From Clavaria fumosa (taxonomy: Eukaryota; Basidiomycota; Agaricomycetes; Agaricales; Clavariaceae), in assembly GCA_951802425.1 (NCBI GenBank), contig OX637797.1, positions 744,001 to 808,000 on the forward strand: a stretch of 64,000 nt of DNA, written 5' to 3'. Below the pieces are notes generated by a model. It saw only the letters and a program-made list of their open reading frames with translations. It was not told where the DNA came from and searched no databases. This document shows positions 11,948-21,347 of this stretch, one piece after another; the stretch's first letter is position 1; the number at the start of each line of letters is the position of its first letter. The position numbers were made by a program, and so were the translations under genes.

Positions 11948-13029
11948 AGACTTAATCGATCTCCGCTGTGCACCACGTTGGCGACCCGACGGCGCTTTCT
12001 CGATATTGTAAAGCATCCACTAGCCATTGTCCACTTTCTGGAGTTTGCCTAGGGGATTACGAAACTCCAGGACGGGGCATTGTCGGAGGTATTCGAGGAC
12101 CGGCTGAATGACGGCTGCTGGCTGGCGGTCGACGAAGCGGGAGATGTCAAACTTGGCGCTGATTTAGAGTGGGAAGCCAGGCGTCCGCTATCCGGAGGTT
12201 CATGTAGCTGTTGTGATGGAGGAATCGGGTCTGCGCCCATCGAATAACTGTACTGACCCAGGCAGCATGTGGTTACCGTAAGTTGCTCTCGTCTGCATAG
12301 TGGTCCCATGTCCAAAGTTGCCTGCAACAACAGCGGTTGTTTCTGTACAGCATTGATTCCACCTGGACCACTACCGCAAGTGACGGCCGCTGGGTTCCTG
12401 ATCAACGATCGATGTGACGACTCGTCGTAGTTGTGGCTGTGTCTGTCCTGCACTCTATAATGTGACCCACACTAAATCACTTACCACGCGCCTCCCCCAC
12501 CACACACCGCACACCATCCGAATCATGTACCATATGTACAACCACGTCTTTGTCCATATTGCGGTATGGAAATGCCGTTTCAACAAAACGTGATCCACGT
12601 GCGACTTTTGCGCCCATCAACAATGCGTGCCTGTTGTCCCCTGCATGCAGATTCTTATCAGCTCACTTTTCTGCTCTAACAAGCAAACATGGGGAAGGGT
12701 GAAAATCTGAAGGGTTCCAAATTCTTTTCACTTCCCCTTCCTGGCGCAAATGAGGATCAGGGCCGTCATTCAAACAAAAAAATCACGCCGCAATGTGCTG
12801 TTAAGTCGCGCTTAGCTGCCAAAAAAGTACTGTGGACTACAGCACGCAATCTGTGGACTACGCAATGCAGTCCGTCGTAACGAACGGCAGTGCTACACAT
12901 GGACTTAATGCGCTTCTCTGCCTCCATACGCTACGTCGGGTCCATATAAATTCGGGCGGGTTTAACGGAAGACTGCGCCGACTTTGCCTGCTCTCCTGAC
13001 TCTCACTATCCGAGTCTGATCACAAAACT
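11948..13029. promoter_or_regulatory. Shared upstream block between divergent receptor genes A and B
   Basis: This block lies between the 5' part of copy A (minus) and the ATG of copy B (plus). Diverged copies of it lie upstream of E (14860-15690), C (17474-18215) and D (20026-20945). It holds a TATA-like element (catataaatt, near 12943-12952) about 80 nt before the B start codon. On the minus strand it has a conserved reading frame including ATLDMGPLCRREQLT (near 12320-12277). In A alone this frame continues through an extra 165 bp or so (about 12076-12240) rich in Ser and Pro codons, to a TAG at about 12049. It probably holds both promoters and the 5' exon of an A-type gene; the exon part is inference. 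Confidence 0.5.
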
Positions 13030-14572
13030 ATGTCCTCGCTTGCTGATGGTACCATCTGTACGGCGGAAGAATTAGCCTTGTCAAGTTTGGTGCAGGCTCC
13101 CCTGCATTGTCTAACTCGGGGTGAAAGTTTAGGCCTTCTGGTGCGTTCTCTGTCTAGGTCTGCATGACCAAGATGTTAGTCAACATTTGAAAAGGGCATA
13201 GTAATTGCTGCTTTCTCGTCTCTGATATCTGTGCTTTTTGTTTTCGTGCTCATAATTGTGAGTGATCATTTGTGCGCAAAGTCGTTTCGCTCTTTAGTGC
13301 TTAGCTCCTTCGTTGGTGTCACAGAAAAACGTGCTCCTTCATGCGTGGTATTCACCGGGTCGCTGGCGGCTTATCAAGAATCCCATGGATTTGTACATGG
13401 TGAGCTGCTGCCTGAGTATTTTTCTTCATCGGTTGTTGGAAAGTCGGAGTAACAGGATTTCTCTACAGCTCTCTTTGTTCGCAGCAGATTTGGTACATGC
13501 AATTTCACGATGCTTTGATACCATATGGCTCCGAAACGGAAAGCTTGAGATAGGTGGCCTCTGCAGGGCGCAAGGTTAGCATCTACACAACTGCCGTTAT
13601 CTCCAATCCTGAGGAAAGCTTTCTCAGGAATATTCATTCTCGTTGGTTCAATGACGATAGCCCTGAGTTCACTTGTGAGCAACGAACTAATTGGTAGTCA
13701 CCATTCCGCTCACCGCCAGTATGTCGAGTAGGTCATCATGGTGCACACCTTCATCAATATCTGGCGGTCGAAGATCACACGATCCCTCACAGTACCGAGT
13801 CTACTCGTTGCAGGTCTGTGGATCTGGACCATTCTTTTCGCTGTGGTGCCGTTGTCAGTGTATCGTCGCGAATCACAATTGTTCTATGCTCCAGTACCGG
13901 TGAGTCATTTCCACATGTTCTGAAACATGTGGACAACGCTCAAGGTTGTCATGATTTCCAGTACTGGTGCTGGATCAGTAAGAAGTTCCTTCTCTACCGC
14001 ATCTTCGGAGAATGGCTCTGGCTCTGGCTATCTCTGTTGGTCTCCGTGCTGTTGTACATCCCGCTCTTCTTCTGGAGTCTGGGGTTCATCACGGTGGAAC
14101 CCGAGGATCCATGGTGGAAATTCAAGGTTCATAAACGGAGACCCGTCTGGGATGCTTCCGTGGATTCTTCATGTGCCAGAGCACGCTCCTTTATCCCTTT
14201 GATGTTCGTCCAATGATCCACTGACCTGGAAATTGGCGTTTACACTGTTTTTTCTACCCGGACAGTTACCCGCTCGTTTTCTGCGTGCTGGTCCTCCCCT
14301 CCAGCATAGGCCGTTGGATTGCCTTTGCAGAGGAGAACACCGGCAATAAGGTATCTCATGTGTCGCCTGCGACAACCATGACCGTTATTGCGATTTGGAA
14401 TGCACTCGGTCTGGTTGACGTCGTGTTGTTCTTCACAACACGCCAGGGCCTATTGTTGTTTGGGAGTGATCCTCGACAGACAGAGAGCGAGGACTTCCTC
14501 TCGTGTGGATCAGAGTCTCAGCGGGAATGCAAGGTGGCAAAGGTGGACGAGGCTTCATTTCCACAAAGATGA
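13030..14572 (+). CDS. Fungal seven-transmembrane receptor, copy B (complete)
   Basis: This is a predicted plasma-membrane receptor of the fungal Git3/cAMP-receptor-like class that should signal through a G protein. Eight exons keep phase: 13030-13120, 13202-13257, 13325-13399, 13469-13574, 13628-13674, 13732-13899, 13962-14203 and 14266-14572, giving 363 residues. Seven hydrophobic segments can be counted, among them SSLISVLFVFVLII, LSLFAADLVHAIS, GIFILVGSMTIALSSL, LLVAGLWIWTILFAVV, LWLSLLVSVLLYIPLFFW, IYPLVFCVLVLP and ALGLVDVVLFFTTR. Cysteines of the first loop (GLCRAQG) and of the YWCWI loop may form the usual disulphide. Exon 6 must begin after TATGTCGAGTAG, because the TAG is an in-frame stop if the upstream CAG is used. 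The C-terminus (ECKVAKVDEASFPQR) is longer than in A and C because of a 10-nt insertion. The ligand is unknown. Confidence 0.8.
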
Positions 14573-14739
14573 CAGCGAAGATCTATAAGATTATATTGTT
14601 CCCGATCTCGTACAGCGCTGCTACTGTAATGGTTGCAATTCACAGTCAGTTACTATTGGTTGTCCATTATAAACTTGCTGAACCACCTCAAGTGGAGCGC
14701 ACTCACCAGTCTCACTCTCACTCTCCACGACCTTGTGCG

Positions 14740-14859
14740 AGAACGCACAGGAAGGCCCAAACTTTCACCCCGAGTTAGACAATGCAGGGGAGCCTGCACC
14801 AAATTTGACAAGGCTAATTCTTCCGCCGTACAGATGGTACCATCAGCAAGCGAGGACAT
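14740..14859 (-). pseudogene. Receptor relic E (exon 1 only)
   Basis: The ATG at 14859 and the 91-nt first exon (14859-14769, MSSLADGTICTAEELALSNL) with its GTGAAAG donor are intact and match copies C and D. The sequence breaks off about 30 nt into intron 1, at about 14739, where it meets the 3' flank of copy B. The upstream block of E (14860-15690) is kept, including a TATA-like element near 14931. No downstream exons follow, so this is a truncated copy at an inversion or exchange junction. It could still be transcribed. Confidence 0.8.
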
Positions 14860-15690
14860 AGTTGTGTGACCAGATAGTGAGAGTCAAGAGAGCAAGTAAA
14901 GTTGGCACAGTCTTCCGTTAAACCCACCCAAATTTATATGGGCCCAACGTGGAAATGGAGGAAGAGAAGAGCATTAGGTCTACTGCCGTGCGTTACGACG
15001 GGCTGCATTTGCATAGTTCCCGGCACTTTTTCCTTGGCGTAGCGCGGCTTGACAGCGCACGATTTTTTTTTCGAATGACAGCCTTGATCCTGACATTGGG
15101 TTCACTTACGCCAGGAAGGGGAAGAAATCTTCAAAGTTGGAAACCCTTTTTGCTTGTTATAGCAGAAAAGTCCTAGCCACATGTTGCGGTATATAAATGT
15201 TGTTGATGCGCAAGACAGCATTGCATTTCTATACCGCAATATGAACGAAGACACGGGTGTACGTATATACATGATTTGGGTGGTGTGCGGTCTGTGGTGG
15301 GGTGTCGATCGAACCCATGGCTAGAACCATCACGGTTGTGCCTTGCGGTACTGGAGATGATATATCGATGATACCTAGGTGGGATCAATGCTGTACGCTG
15401 TTACCGAAACAACCGCTGCTGGTGTTGCAGGCAACAGTAACTGAGGCAACTTTGGACATGGGACCACTATACAGACGAGAGCAACTTATGGTGCCCACAG
15501 CCTGCCTAAGTACATATGTACTACAGTAAGTCCGATTATTCGACCCGTCCTGGAGTTTCGTAACCCCGATGGACAAACCCTAGCTAGTGAATCTTTACAG
15601 TATCGAGACAGCGCTATCGGGTTGCCAACGCGGTGCACAGCGGGGATCGATTATCTGTTTCGTTTGTGCTGGACGTGGGTGAGGTCTACT
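14860..15690. repeat. Upstream block of relic E, direct repeat of the C and D upstream blocks
   Basis: This matches 17474-18215 and 20026-20945 in the same orientation, and 13029-11948 inverted. It includes a TATA-like element on the minus strand (atataaatt, near 14930-14940) and, on the plus strand, the conserved frame ATLDMGPLYRREQL (near 15448-15492). After 'gatcgattatctg' (near 15645-15657) the block is cut off and joined to the 3' flank of copy C. No intact gene was seen inside. Confidence 0.65.
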
Positions 15691-15975
15691 AAGTAGGGAA
15701 GAGAAACATTCACCTTGGTTGTGTAAAGAGCATATACAACAGCGACAATGGTGATTAGAAATGGCCATAACTACCACTGCCAAGGTCAGCGTCGTGGAGG
15801 GAGAAAAAGAGACTGGTGGATGCAATACACTTGAGGAAGTTTATAATGGACAACCAATAGCAACTGTGATTTACAGCAATTACAGCAGGGCTCGACAAGA
15901 TTGGGAACAATCTAGTCTTATAGATCTTCGCTGTTATCTTCGTGCTTCGTGGAAATGAGACCTCGTCCACCTTTG

Positions 15976-17473
15976 TCACCGCTGAGACTCTGATCCACAC
16001 GAGAGAAAGTCCTTGCCCTCTGTCTGTCGAGGATCACTCCCAAACAACAACAGGCCCTGGCGTGTTGTGAAGAACAACACGACATCAACCAGACCGAGTG
16101 CGCTCCAAAACGCAATAACGGTCATGGTTGTCGCAGGCGACACATGAGATACCTTATTGCCGGTGCTCTCCTCTGCAAAGGCAATCCAACGGCCTACGCT
16201 GGATGGGAGGACCAGCACGCAGAAGACGAGCGGGTAACTGTCCGGGTGGAAGAAACAGTGTAAACGCCAATTTCCAGGTCAGTGGATCATTGGACGAACA
16301 TCAAAGGGATAAAGGAGCGCGCTCTGGCACATGAAGAATCCACGGAAGCATCCCAGACGGGTCTCCGTTTATGAACCTTGAATTTCCACCATGGATCCTC
16401 GGGTTCCACCGTGATGAACCCCAGACTCCAGAAGAAGAGCGGGATGTACAACAGCACGGAGACCAATAGAGATAGCCAGAGCCAGAGCCGTTCTCCGAAG
16501 ATGCGGTAGAGAAGGAACTTCTTACTAATCCAGCACCAGTACTGGAAATCATGACAACCTTAAGCGTTGTCCACGCGTTTTAGAACATGTGGAAATGACT
16601 CACCGGTACTGGAGCATAGAACAACTGTGATTCGCGACGATATACTGACAACGGCACCACAGCGAAAAGAATGGTCCAGATCCACAGACCTGCAACGAGT
16701 AGACTCGGTACGGTGAGGGAACGTGTGATCTTCGACCGCCAGATATTGATGAAGGTGTGCACCATGATGACCTACTCGACATACTGGCGGTGAGCGGAAC
16801 GGTGACTACCAATTAGTTCGTGGCTCACAAGTGAACTTAGGGCTATCGTCATCGAACCAACAATCATGAATATTCCTGAGAAAGCTTTCTTCAGAATTGG
16901 AGACAATGGCAGTTGTGTAGATGCTGACCTTGCACCCTGCAGAGGCCACCTATCTCAACCTTTCCATTTCGGAGCCATATGGTATCAAAGCATCGTGAAA
17001 TTGCATGTACCAAATCTGCTGCGAACAAAGAGAGCTGTAGAGAAATCCTTTTACTCCGACTTTCCAACAACCGATGAAGAAAAATATTTGGGCAGCAGCT
17101 CACCATGTACAAATCCATGGGATTCTTGATAAGCCGCCACCGACCCGGTGAATACCACGCATGAAGGAGCACGTTTTTCTGTGACACCAACAAAGGACCT
17201 AAGCACCGAAGAGCCAAACGACTTTGCGCACAAACGATCACTCACAATTATGAGCACGAAAACGAAAAGCACAGATATCAGAGACGAGAAAGCAGCAATT
17301 ACTACACCCTTTTCAAATGTTGACTAACATCTTGGTCATGCAGACCTAGACAGAGAACGCACCAGAAGGCCCAAACTTTCACCCCGAGTTAGACAATGCA
17401 GGGGAGCCTGCACCAAATTTGACAAGGCTAATTCTTCCGCCGTACAGATGGTACCATCAGCAAGCGAGGACAT
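15976..17473 (-). CDS. Fungal seven-transmembrane receptor, copy C (complete)
   Basis: This has the same eight-exon structure as copy B, read on the minus strand from ATG at 17473 to TGA at 15976. Exon 1 is MSSLADGTICTAEELALSNL; TM1 follows an acceptor at GGGTGTAG. Later exons keep phase through HAWYSPGRWRLIKNPMDLYM, LSLFAADLVHAIS, GIFMIVGSMTIALSSL, WTILFAVVPLSVY, YWCWISKKFLLYRIFG and IYPLVFCVLVLPSSVGRW. Apparent stops seen when the strand is read straight through lie in introns. The exon before VHTF again needs a TAG acceptor. The stop directly after GSESQR is shared with A, so the tail is about 15 residues shorter than in B and D. A TATA-like element (near 17546-17555) is about 75 nt upstream. 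Ligand and G-protein partner are unknown. Confidence 0.78.
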
Positions 17474-18215
17474 AGTTGTGTGACCAGATAGTGAGAGTCA
17501 AGAGAGCAAGTAAAGTTGGCACAGTCTTCCGTTAAACCCACCCAAATTTATATGGGCCCAACGTGGAAATGGAGGAAGAGAAGAGCATTAGGTCTACTGC
17601 CGTGCGTTACGACGGGCTGCATTTGCATAGTTCCCGGTACTTTTTTCCTTGGCGTAGCGCGGCTTGACAGTGCACGATTTTTTTCGAATGACAACAGCCT
17701 TGATCCTGACATTGGGCTCACTCACGCCAGGAAGGGGAAGAAACCTCGGAAGGTGGAAACCCTTTTTGCTTGTTATAGCAGAAAAGTGAGTCACGTTGTT
17801 GATGCGCGAGACAGCATTTCTATACCGCAATATGAACGAAGAACACGGGTGTACGTATGATTGGTGGTGTGCGGTGTGTGGTGGGACGTCGATCGAACCC
17901 ATGGCCATGGCCAGAACCATCACGGTTGTGCCTTGCGGTACTGGAAGTGATACCTAGGTGGGATCAATGCTGTACACTGTTACCGAAACAACCGCAGCTG
18001 GTGTTGCAGGCAACTTTGGACATGGGACCACTATGCAGACGAGAGCAACCCACGGTAACTACAGCCTGCCTGGGTACAAGTACGGTCATTCGACCCGTCC
18101 TGGAGTTTTGTAACCCCACTAGACAAACCCCAGAAAGTGAATAATGTCCAGTGAATGCTTTACAGTATCGAGAAAGCGCCGTCGGGTTGCCAACGCGGTC
18201 AGAGGGGATTGATTA
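17474..18215. repeat. Upstream block of copy C
   Basis: This is a direct repeat of 14860-15690 and 20026-20945. It carries the minus-strand TATA-like element of copy C near 17546 and the plus-strand conserved frame ATLDMGPLCRREQPTV (near 18010-18060). It is truncated near 'gattgattatctg' (18205-18219) and joins the 3' flank of copy D. No complete gene is inside. Confidence 0.6.
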
Positions 18216-18344
18216 TCTGGGTGGCTTGTGTGAGGTCCACTAGGTAGGGAAGAGATACGTTGTTGTCGCGGGTTTAAAAAGTATATACGACTGAGACAAC
18301 AGTGGATAGATATCGCCACTACCACTGCCAAAGACAGCGCGCAC

Positions 18345-20945
18345 AGGGTCGTGGAGAGTAAGAGTGAGACTGGTGAGTGCGCTCCACTTGAGGTGGTTCA
18401 TAATGGACAACCAGTAGTAACTGTGAATTACAACCATTACAGTAGCAGCGCTGTACGAGATCAGGAACAATCTAATCTTATAGATCTTCGCTGTCATCTT
18501 TGTGGAAATGAGACCTCGTCCACCTTTGTCACCTTGCATTCCCGCTGAGACTCTGATCCACATGAGAGGAAGTCCTCGCTCTCTGTCTGTCGAGGATCAC
18601 TCCCAAATAACAACAGGCCCTGGCGTGTTGTGAAGAACAACACGACGTCAACCAGACCGAGTGCGTTCCAAAACGCAATAACGGTCATGGTTGTCGCAGG
18701 CGACACATGAGATACCTTATCGCCGGTGTTCTCTTCTGCAAAGGCAATCCAACGGCCTATGCTGAAGGGGAGGACCAGCACGCAGAAAACGAGCGGGTAA
18801 CTGTCCGGGTAGAAGAAACAGTGTAAGTGCCAATTTCCAGGTCAATGGACCATCGGACGAACATCAAAGGGATAAAGGAGCGTGCTCTGGCACATGAAGA
18901 ATCTACGGAAGCATCCACGATGGGTCTCCGTTTATGAACCTTGAATTTCCACCATGGATCCTCGGGTTCCACCGTGATAAATCCTAGACTCCAGAAGAAG
19001 AGCGGGATGTACAATAGCACGGAGACTAACAGAGATAGCCAGAGCCAGAGCCATTCTCCGAAGATGCGGTAGAGAAAGAAGCCCTTACCAATCCAGCACC
19101 AGTACTGGAAATCATGAAAACCTTAAGTGTTTGAGAATGTGTGGAAATGACTCACCGGTACTGGAGCATAGAACAATTGTGATTCGCGACGATACACTGA
19201 CAACGGCACCACAGCGAAAAGAATGGTGCAGATCCACAGACCTGCAACGAGCAGACTCGGTACTGTGAGGGAACGTGTGATCTTCGACCGCCAGATATTG
19301 ATGAAGGTGTGCACCATGATGACCTACTCGACATACTGGCGGTGAACGGAACGGTGACTACCAATTAGTTCGTGGCTCACAAGTGAACTTAGGGCTATCG
19401 TCATTGAACCAACGAGAATGAATATTCCTGAGAAAGCTTGCCTCAGGATTGGAGATAACGGCGGCTGTGTAGATGCTGACCTTGTGCCCTGCAGAGGCCA
19501 CCTATCTCAACCTTTCCATTTCGGAGCCATATGGTATCAAAGCATCGTGAAATTGCATGTACCAAATCTGCTGCAAACAAAGAGAGCTGTAGAGAAATCC
19601 TGTTACTCCGACTTTCCAACAACCGATGAAGAAAAATACTTGGGCAGCAGCTCACCATGTATAAATCCATGGGATTCTTGATAAGCCGCCACCGACCCGG
19701 TGAATACCAAGCATGAAGGAGCACGTTTTTCTGTGACACCAACGAAGGAGCTAAGCACTAAAGAGCGAAACGACTTTGCGCACAAATGATCACTCACAAT
19801 TATGAGCACGAAAACAAAAAGCACAGATATCAGAGACGAGAAAGCAGCAATTACTATGCCCTTTTCAAAGGTTGACTAACATCTTGGTCATGCAGACCTA
19901 GACAGAGAACGCACCAGAAGGCCCAAACTTTCACCCCGAGTTAGACAATGCAGGGGAGCCTGCACCAAACTTGACAAGGCTAACTCTTCCGCCGTACAGA
20001 TGGTACCATCAGCAAGCGAGGACATAGTTTTGTGATCAGACTCGGATAGTGAGCAGGCAAAGTCGGCGCAGTCTTCCGTTAAACCCGCCCGAATTTATAT
20101 GGACCCGACGTAGCGTATGGAGGCAGAGAAGCGCGTTAAGTCCATGTGTAGCACTGCCGTTCGTTACGACGGACTGCATTGCGTAGTCCACAGATTGCGT
20201 AGTCCACAGTACTTTTTTGGCAGCTGAGCACGACTTAACAGCGCATTGCGGCGCGATTTTTTTTTTGAATGACGGCCCTGATCCTCATTTGCGCCAGGAA
20301 GGAGAAGTGAAAAGAATTTGGAACCCTTCAGATTTTCACCCTTCCCCATGTTTGCTTGTTAGAGCAGAAAAGTGAGCTGATAAGAATCTGCATGCAGGGG
20401 ACAACAGGCACGCATTGTTGATGGGCGCAAAAGTCGCACGTGGATCACGTTTTGTTGAAACAGCATTTCCATACCGCAATATGGACAAAGACGTGGTTGT
20501 ACATATGGTACATGATTCGGATGGTGTGCGGTGTGTGGTGGGGGAGGCGCGTGGTAAGTAGAACTGCTGTGATTTAGTGTGGGTCACATTATAGAGTGCA
20601 GGACAGACACAGCCACAACTACGAGTCGTCACATCGATCGTTGATCAGGAACCCAGCGGCCATCACTTGCGGTAGTGGTCCAGGTGGAATCAATGCTGTA
20701 CAGAAACAACCGCTGTTGTTGCAGGCAACTTTGGACATGGGACCACTATGCAGACGAGAGCAACTTACGGTAACCACATGCTGCCTGAGTACACAGTACA
20801 GTTATTCGACCCGTCCTGGAGTTTCGTAATCCCCTAGGCAAACTCCAGAAAGTGGACAATGGCTAGTGGATGCTTTACAATATCGAGAAAGCGCCGTCGG
20901 GTCGCCAACGCGGTGCACAGCGGAGATCGATTAAGTTTTTTTATA
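18345..20945 (-). repeat. Right arm of the inverted repeat (D unit)
   Basis: This holds copy D with its 3' flank and upstream block, the inverted counterpart of 11948-14738. The spacer between the arms (about 3.6 kb) holds relic E and copy C. Compared with the left arm, the upstream block lacks the extra 165 bp or so present at 12076-12240. Limits are by eye. Confidence 0.7.
18494..20025 (-). CDS. Fungal seven-transmembrane receptor, copy D (complete)
   Basis: Eight exons run from ATG at 20025 to the stop at 18494, with the same splice signals as copies B and C: exon 1 donor CGGG|GTGAAA, TM1 acceptor GGGCATAG, a TAG acceptor before the VHTF exon, and a GAT|GTTCG donor before the last exon. 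The transmembrane segments and the YWCWI loop are present (KGFFLYRIFGEWLWLWLSLL). The last exon starts at IYPLVFCVLVLPFSIGRW. The C-terminal tail ends in ECKVTKVDEVSFPQR, as in copy B. A TATA-like element lies near 20092. D is the outermost copy, and its upstream block ends in a short exon-2 relic. Family assignment as for B. Confidence 0.78.
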
Positions 20946-21347
20946 TCTGTGATATCTGTGCTTTTCGACGTTTTCGTGCCTGCTAGCGAGGCAGTCCCTT
21001 TTTTATGCTTACTGTACCCAAGACTCGCATTACCGTATCTGGAGCTTCAAGCGTTTCTCTGCGCTGTTAAGTATATTGCTTGTCTCTGTTTCATTTGCGC
21101 AATTGCGTTTCGTAAGTTACTTTTTGCATTGAGCAGAGCTGATGTTGAGTAGAGAGCGTCAGAGACAACTGTAAATCGATGGGGGGATTGGAGATGAAGA
21201 CACCAGAGGAGAGACAATAAATACATGTTATATAGAGTGTGGTTACACGACGAATTCCAAACATGATTGAGCATATTCAAGGTAATAGCAAATGATAGCA
21301 AGTCCTGTGTGTGATGGGGGCAAGTGGACAACGTGGCTCACGAAGCA
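20946..21347. pseudogene. Relic of receptor exon 2 and spacer before the Ras-GAP gene
   Basis: Directly after 'gatcgattaag' (20926-20936), 'gatatctgtgctttt..gttttcgtgcctgct' at about 20957-20993 (plus) resembles the TM1 exon of the receptors (gatatctgtgctttttgttttcgtgct). The same order (upstream block, then TM1 exon) exists in copy A, so this is likely the last trace of a lost A-type receptor paired with D. The rest up to 21347 has no recognisable gene and includes the 3' flank of the Ras-GAP gene. Confidence 0.45.

Larger units (their letters stand above)
11948..14738 (+). repeat. Left arm of the inverted repeat (B unit)
   Basis: This arm holds the upstream block plus receptor B and its 3' flank. 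Read on the other strand it matches 20945 down to about 18345 (D unit). The match covers a lysine-rich upstream stretch (MGKGENLKGSKFF, frame at 12689 plus and 20349 minus), the TATA region, all exons and the 3' flank, and ends near 'ctctccacgacc' at 14723-14734. B and D share a 10-nt insertion before the stop codon that A and C lack. The arm ends are estimated by eye to within some 10 bases. Confidence 0.75.
10276..20945. repeat. Segmentally duplicated array of seven-transmembrane receptor genes
   Basis: About 10.7 kb is made of diverged copies of one unit: receptor gene, its 3' flank, and an upstream block. Copies: A (10601-11930, minus), B (13030-14572, plus), exon-1 relic E (14740-14859, minus), C (15976-17473, minus), D (18494-20025, minus). 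C and D with their upstream blocks are direct tandem repeats. B with its upstream block (11948-14738) is inverted relative to D with its block (about 18345-20945). The left limit is near 10276, where 'ggacgtgggtg...gtgaggtc' next to the Uds1 gene also occurs near 15672 and, in part, 18225. The right limit is near 20945, followed by a short exon-2 relic. No transposase, target-site duplication or terminal repeat typical of a transposon was seen. Unequal exchange and inversion explain it best. Confidence 0.85.

Noticed and set aside
13021..20030. Stop codons suggesting that all receptor copies are pseudogenes
   Set aside because: When exons are joined at GT/AG sites with matching phase, the stops fall in introns. 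Only E and the exon-2 fragment at 20950 are clearly truncated.
10276..20945. A transposon or retroelement as the cause of the repeats
   Set aside because: No transposase, integrase or reverse transcriptase reading frame, no terminal inverted repeat with target duplication and no poly-A tail was seen. The repeated content is a host-type receptor gene.
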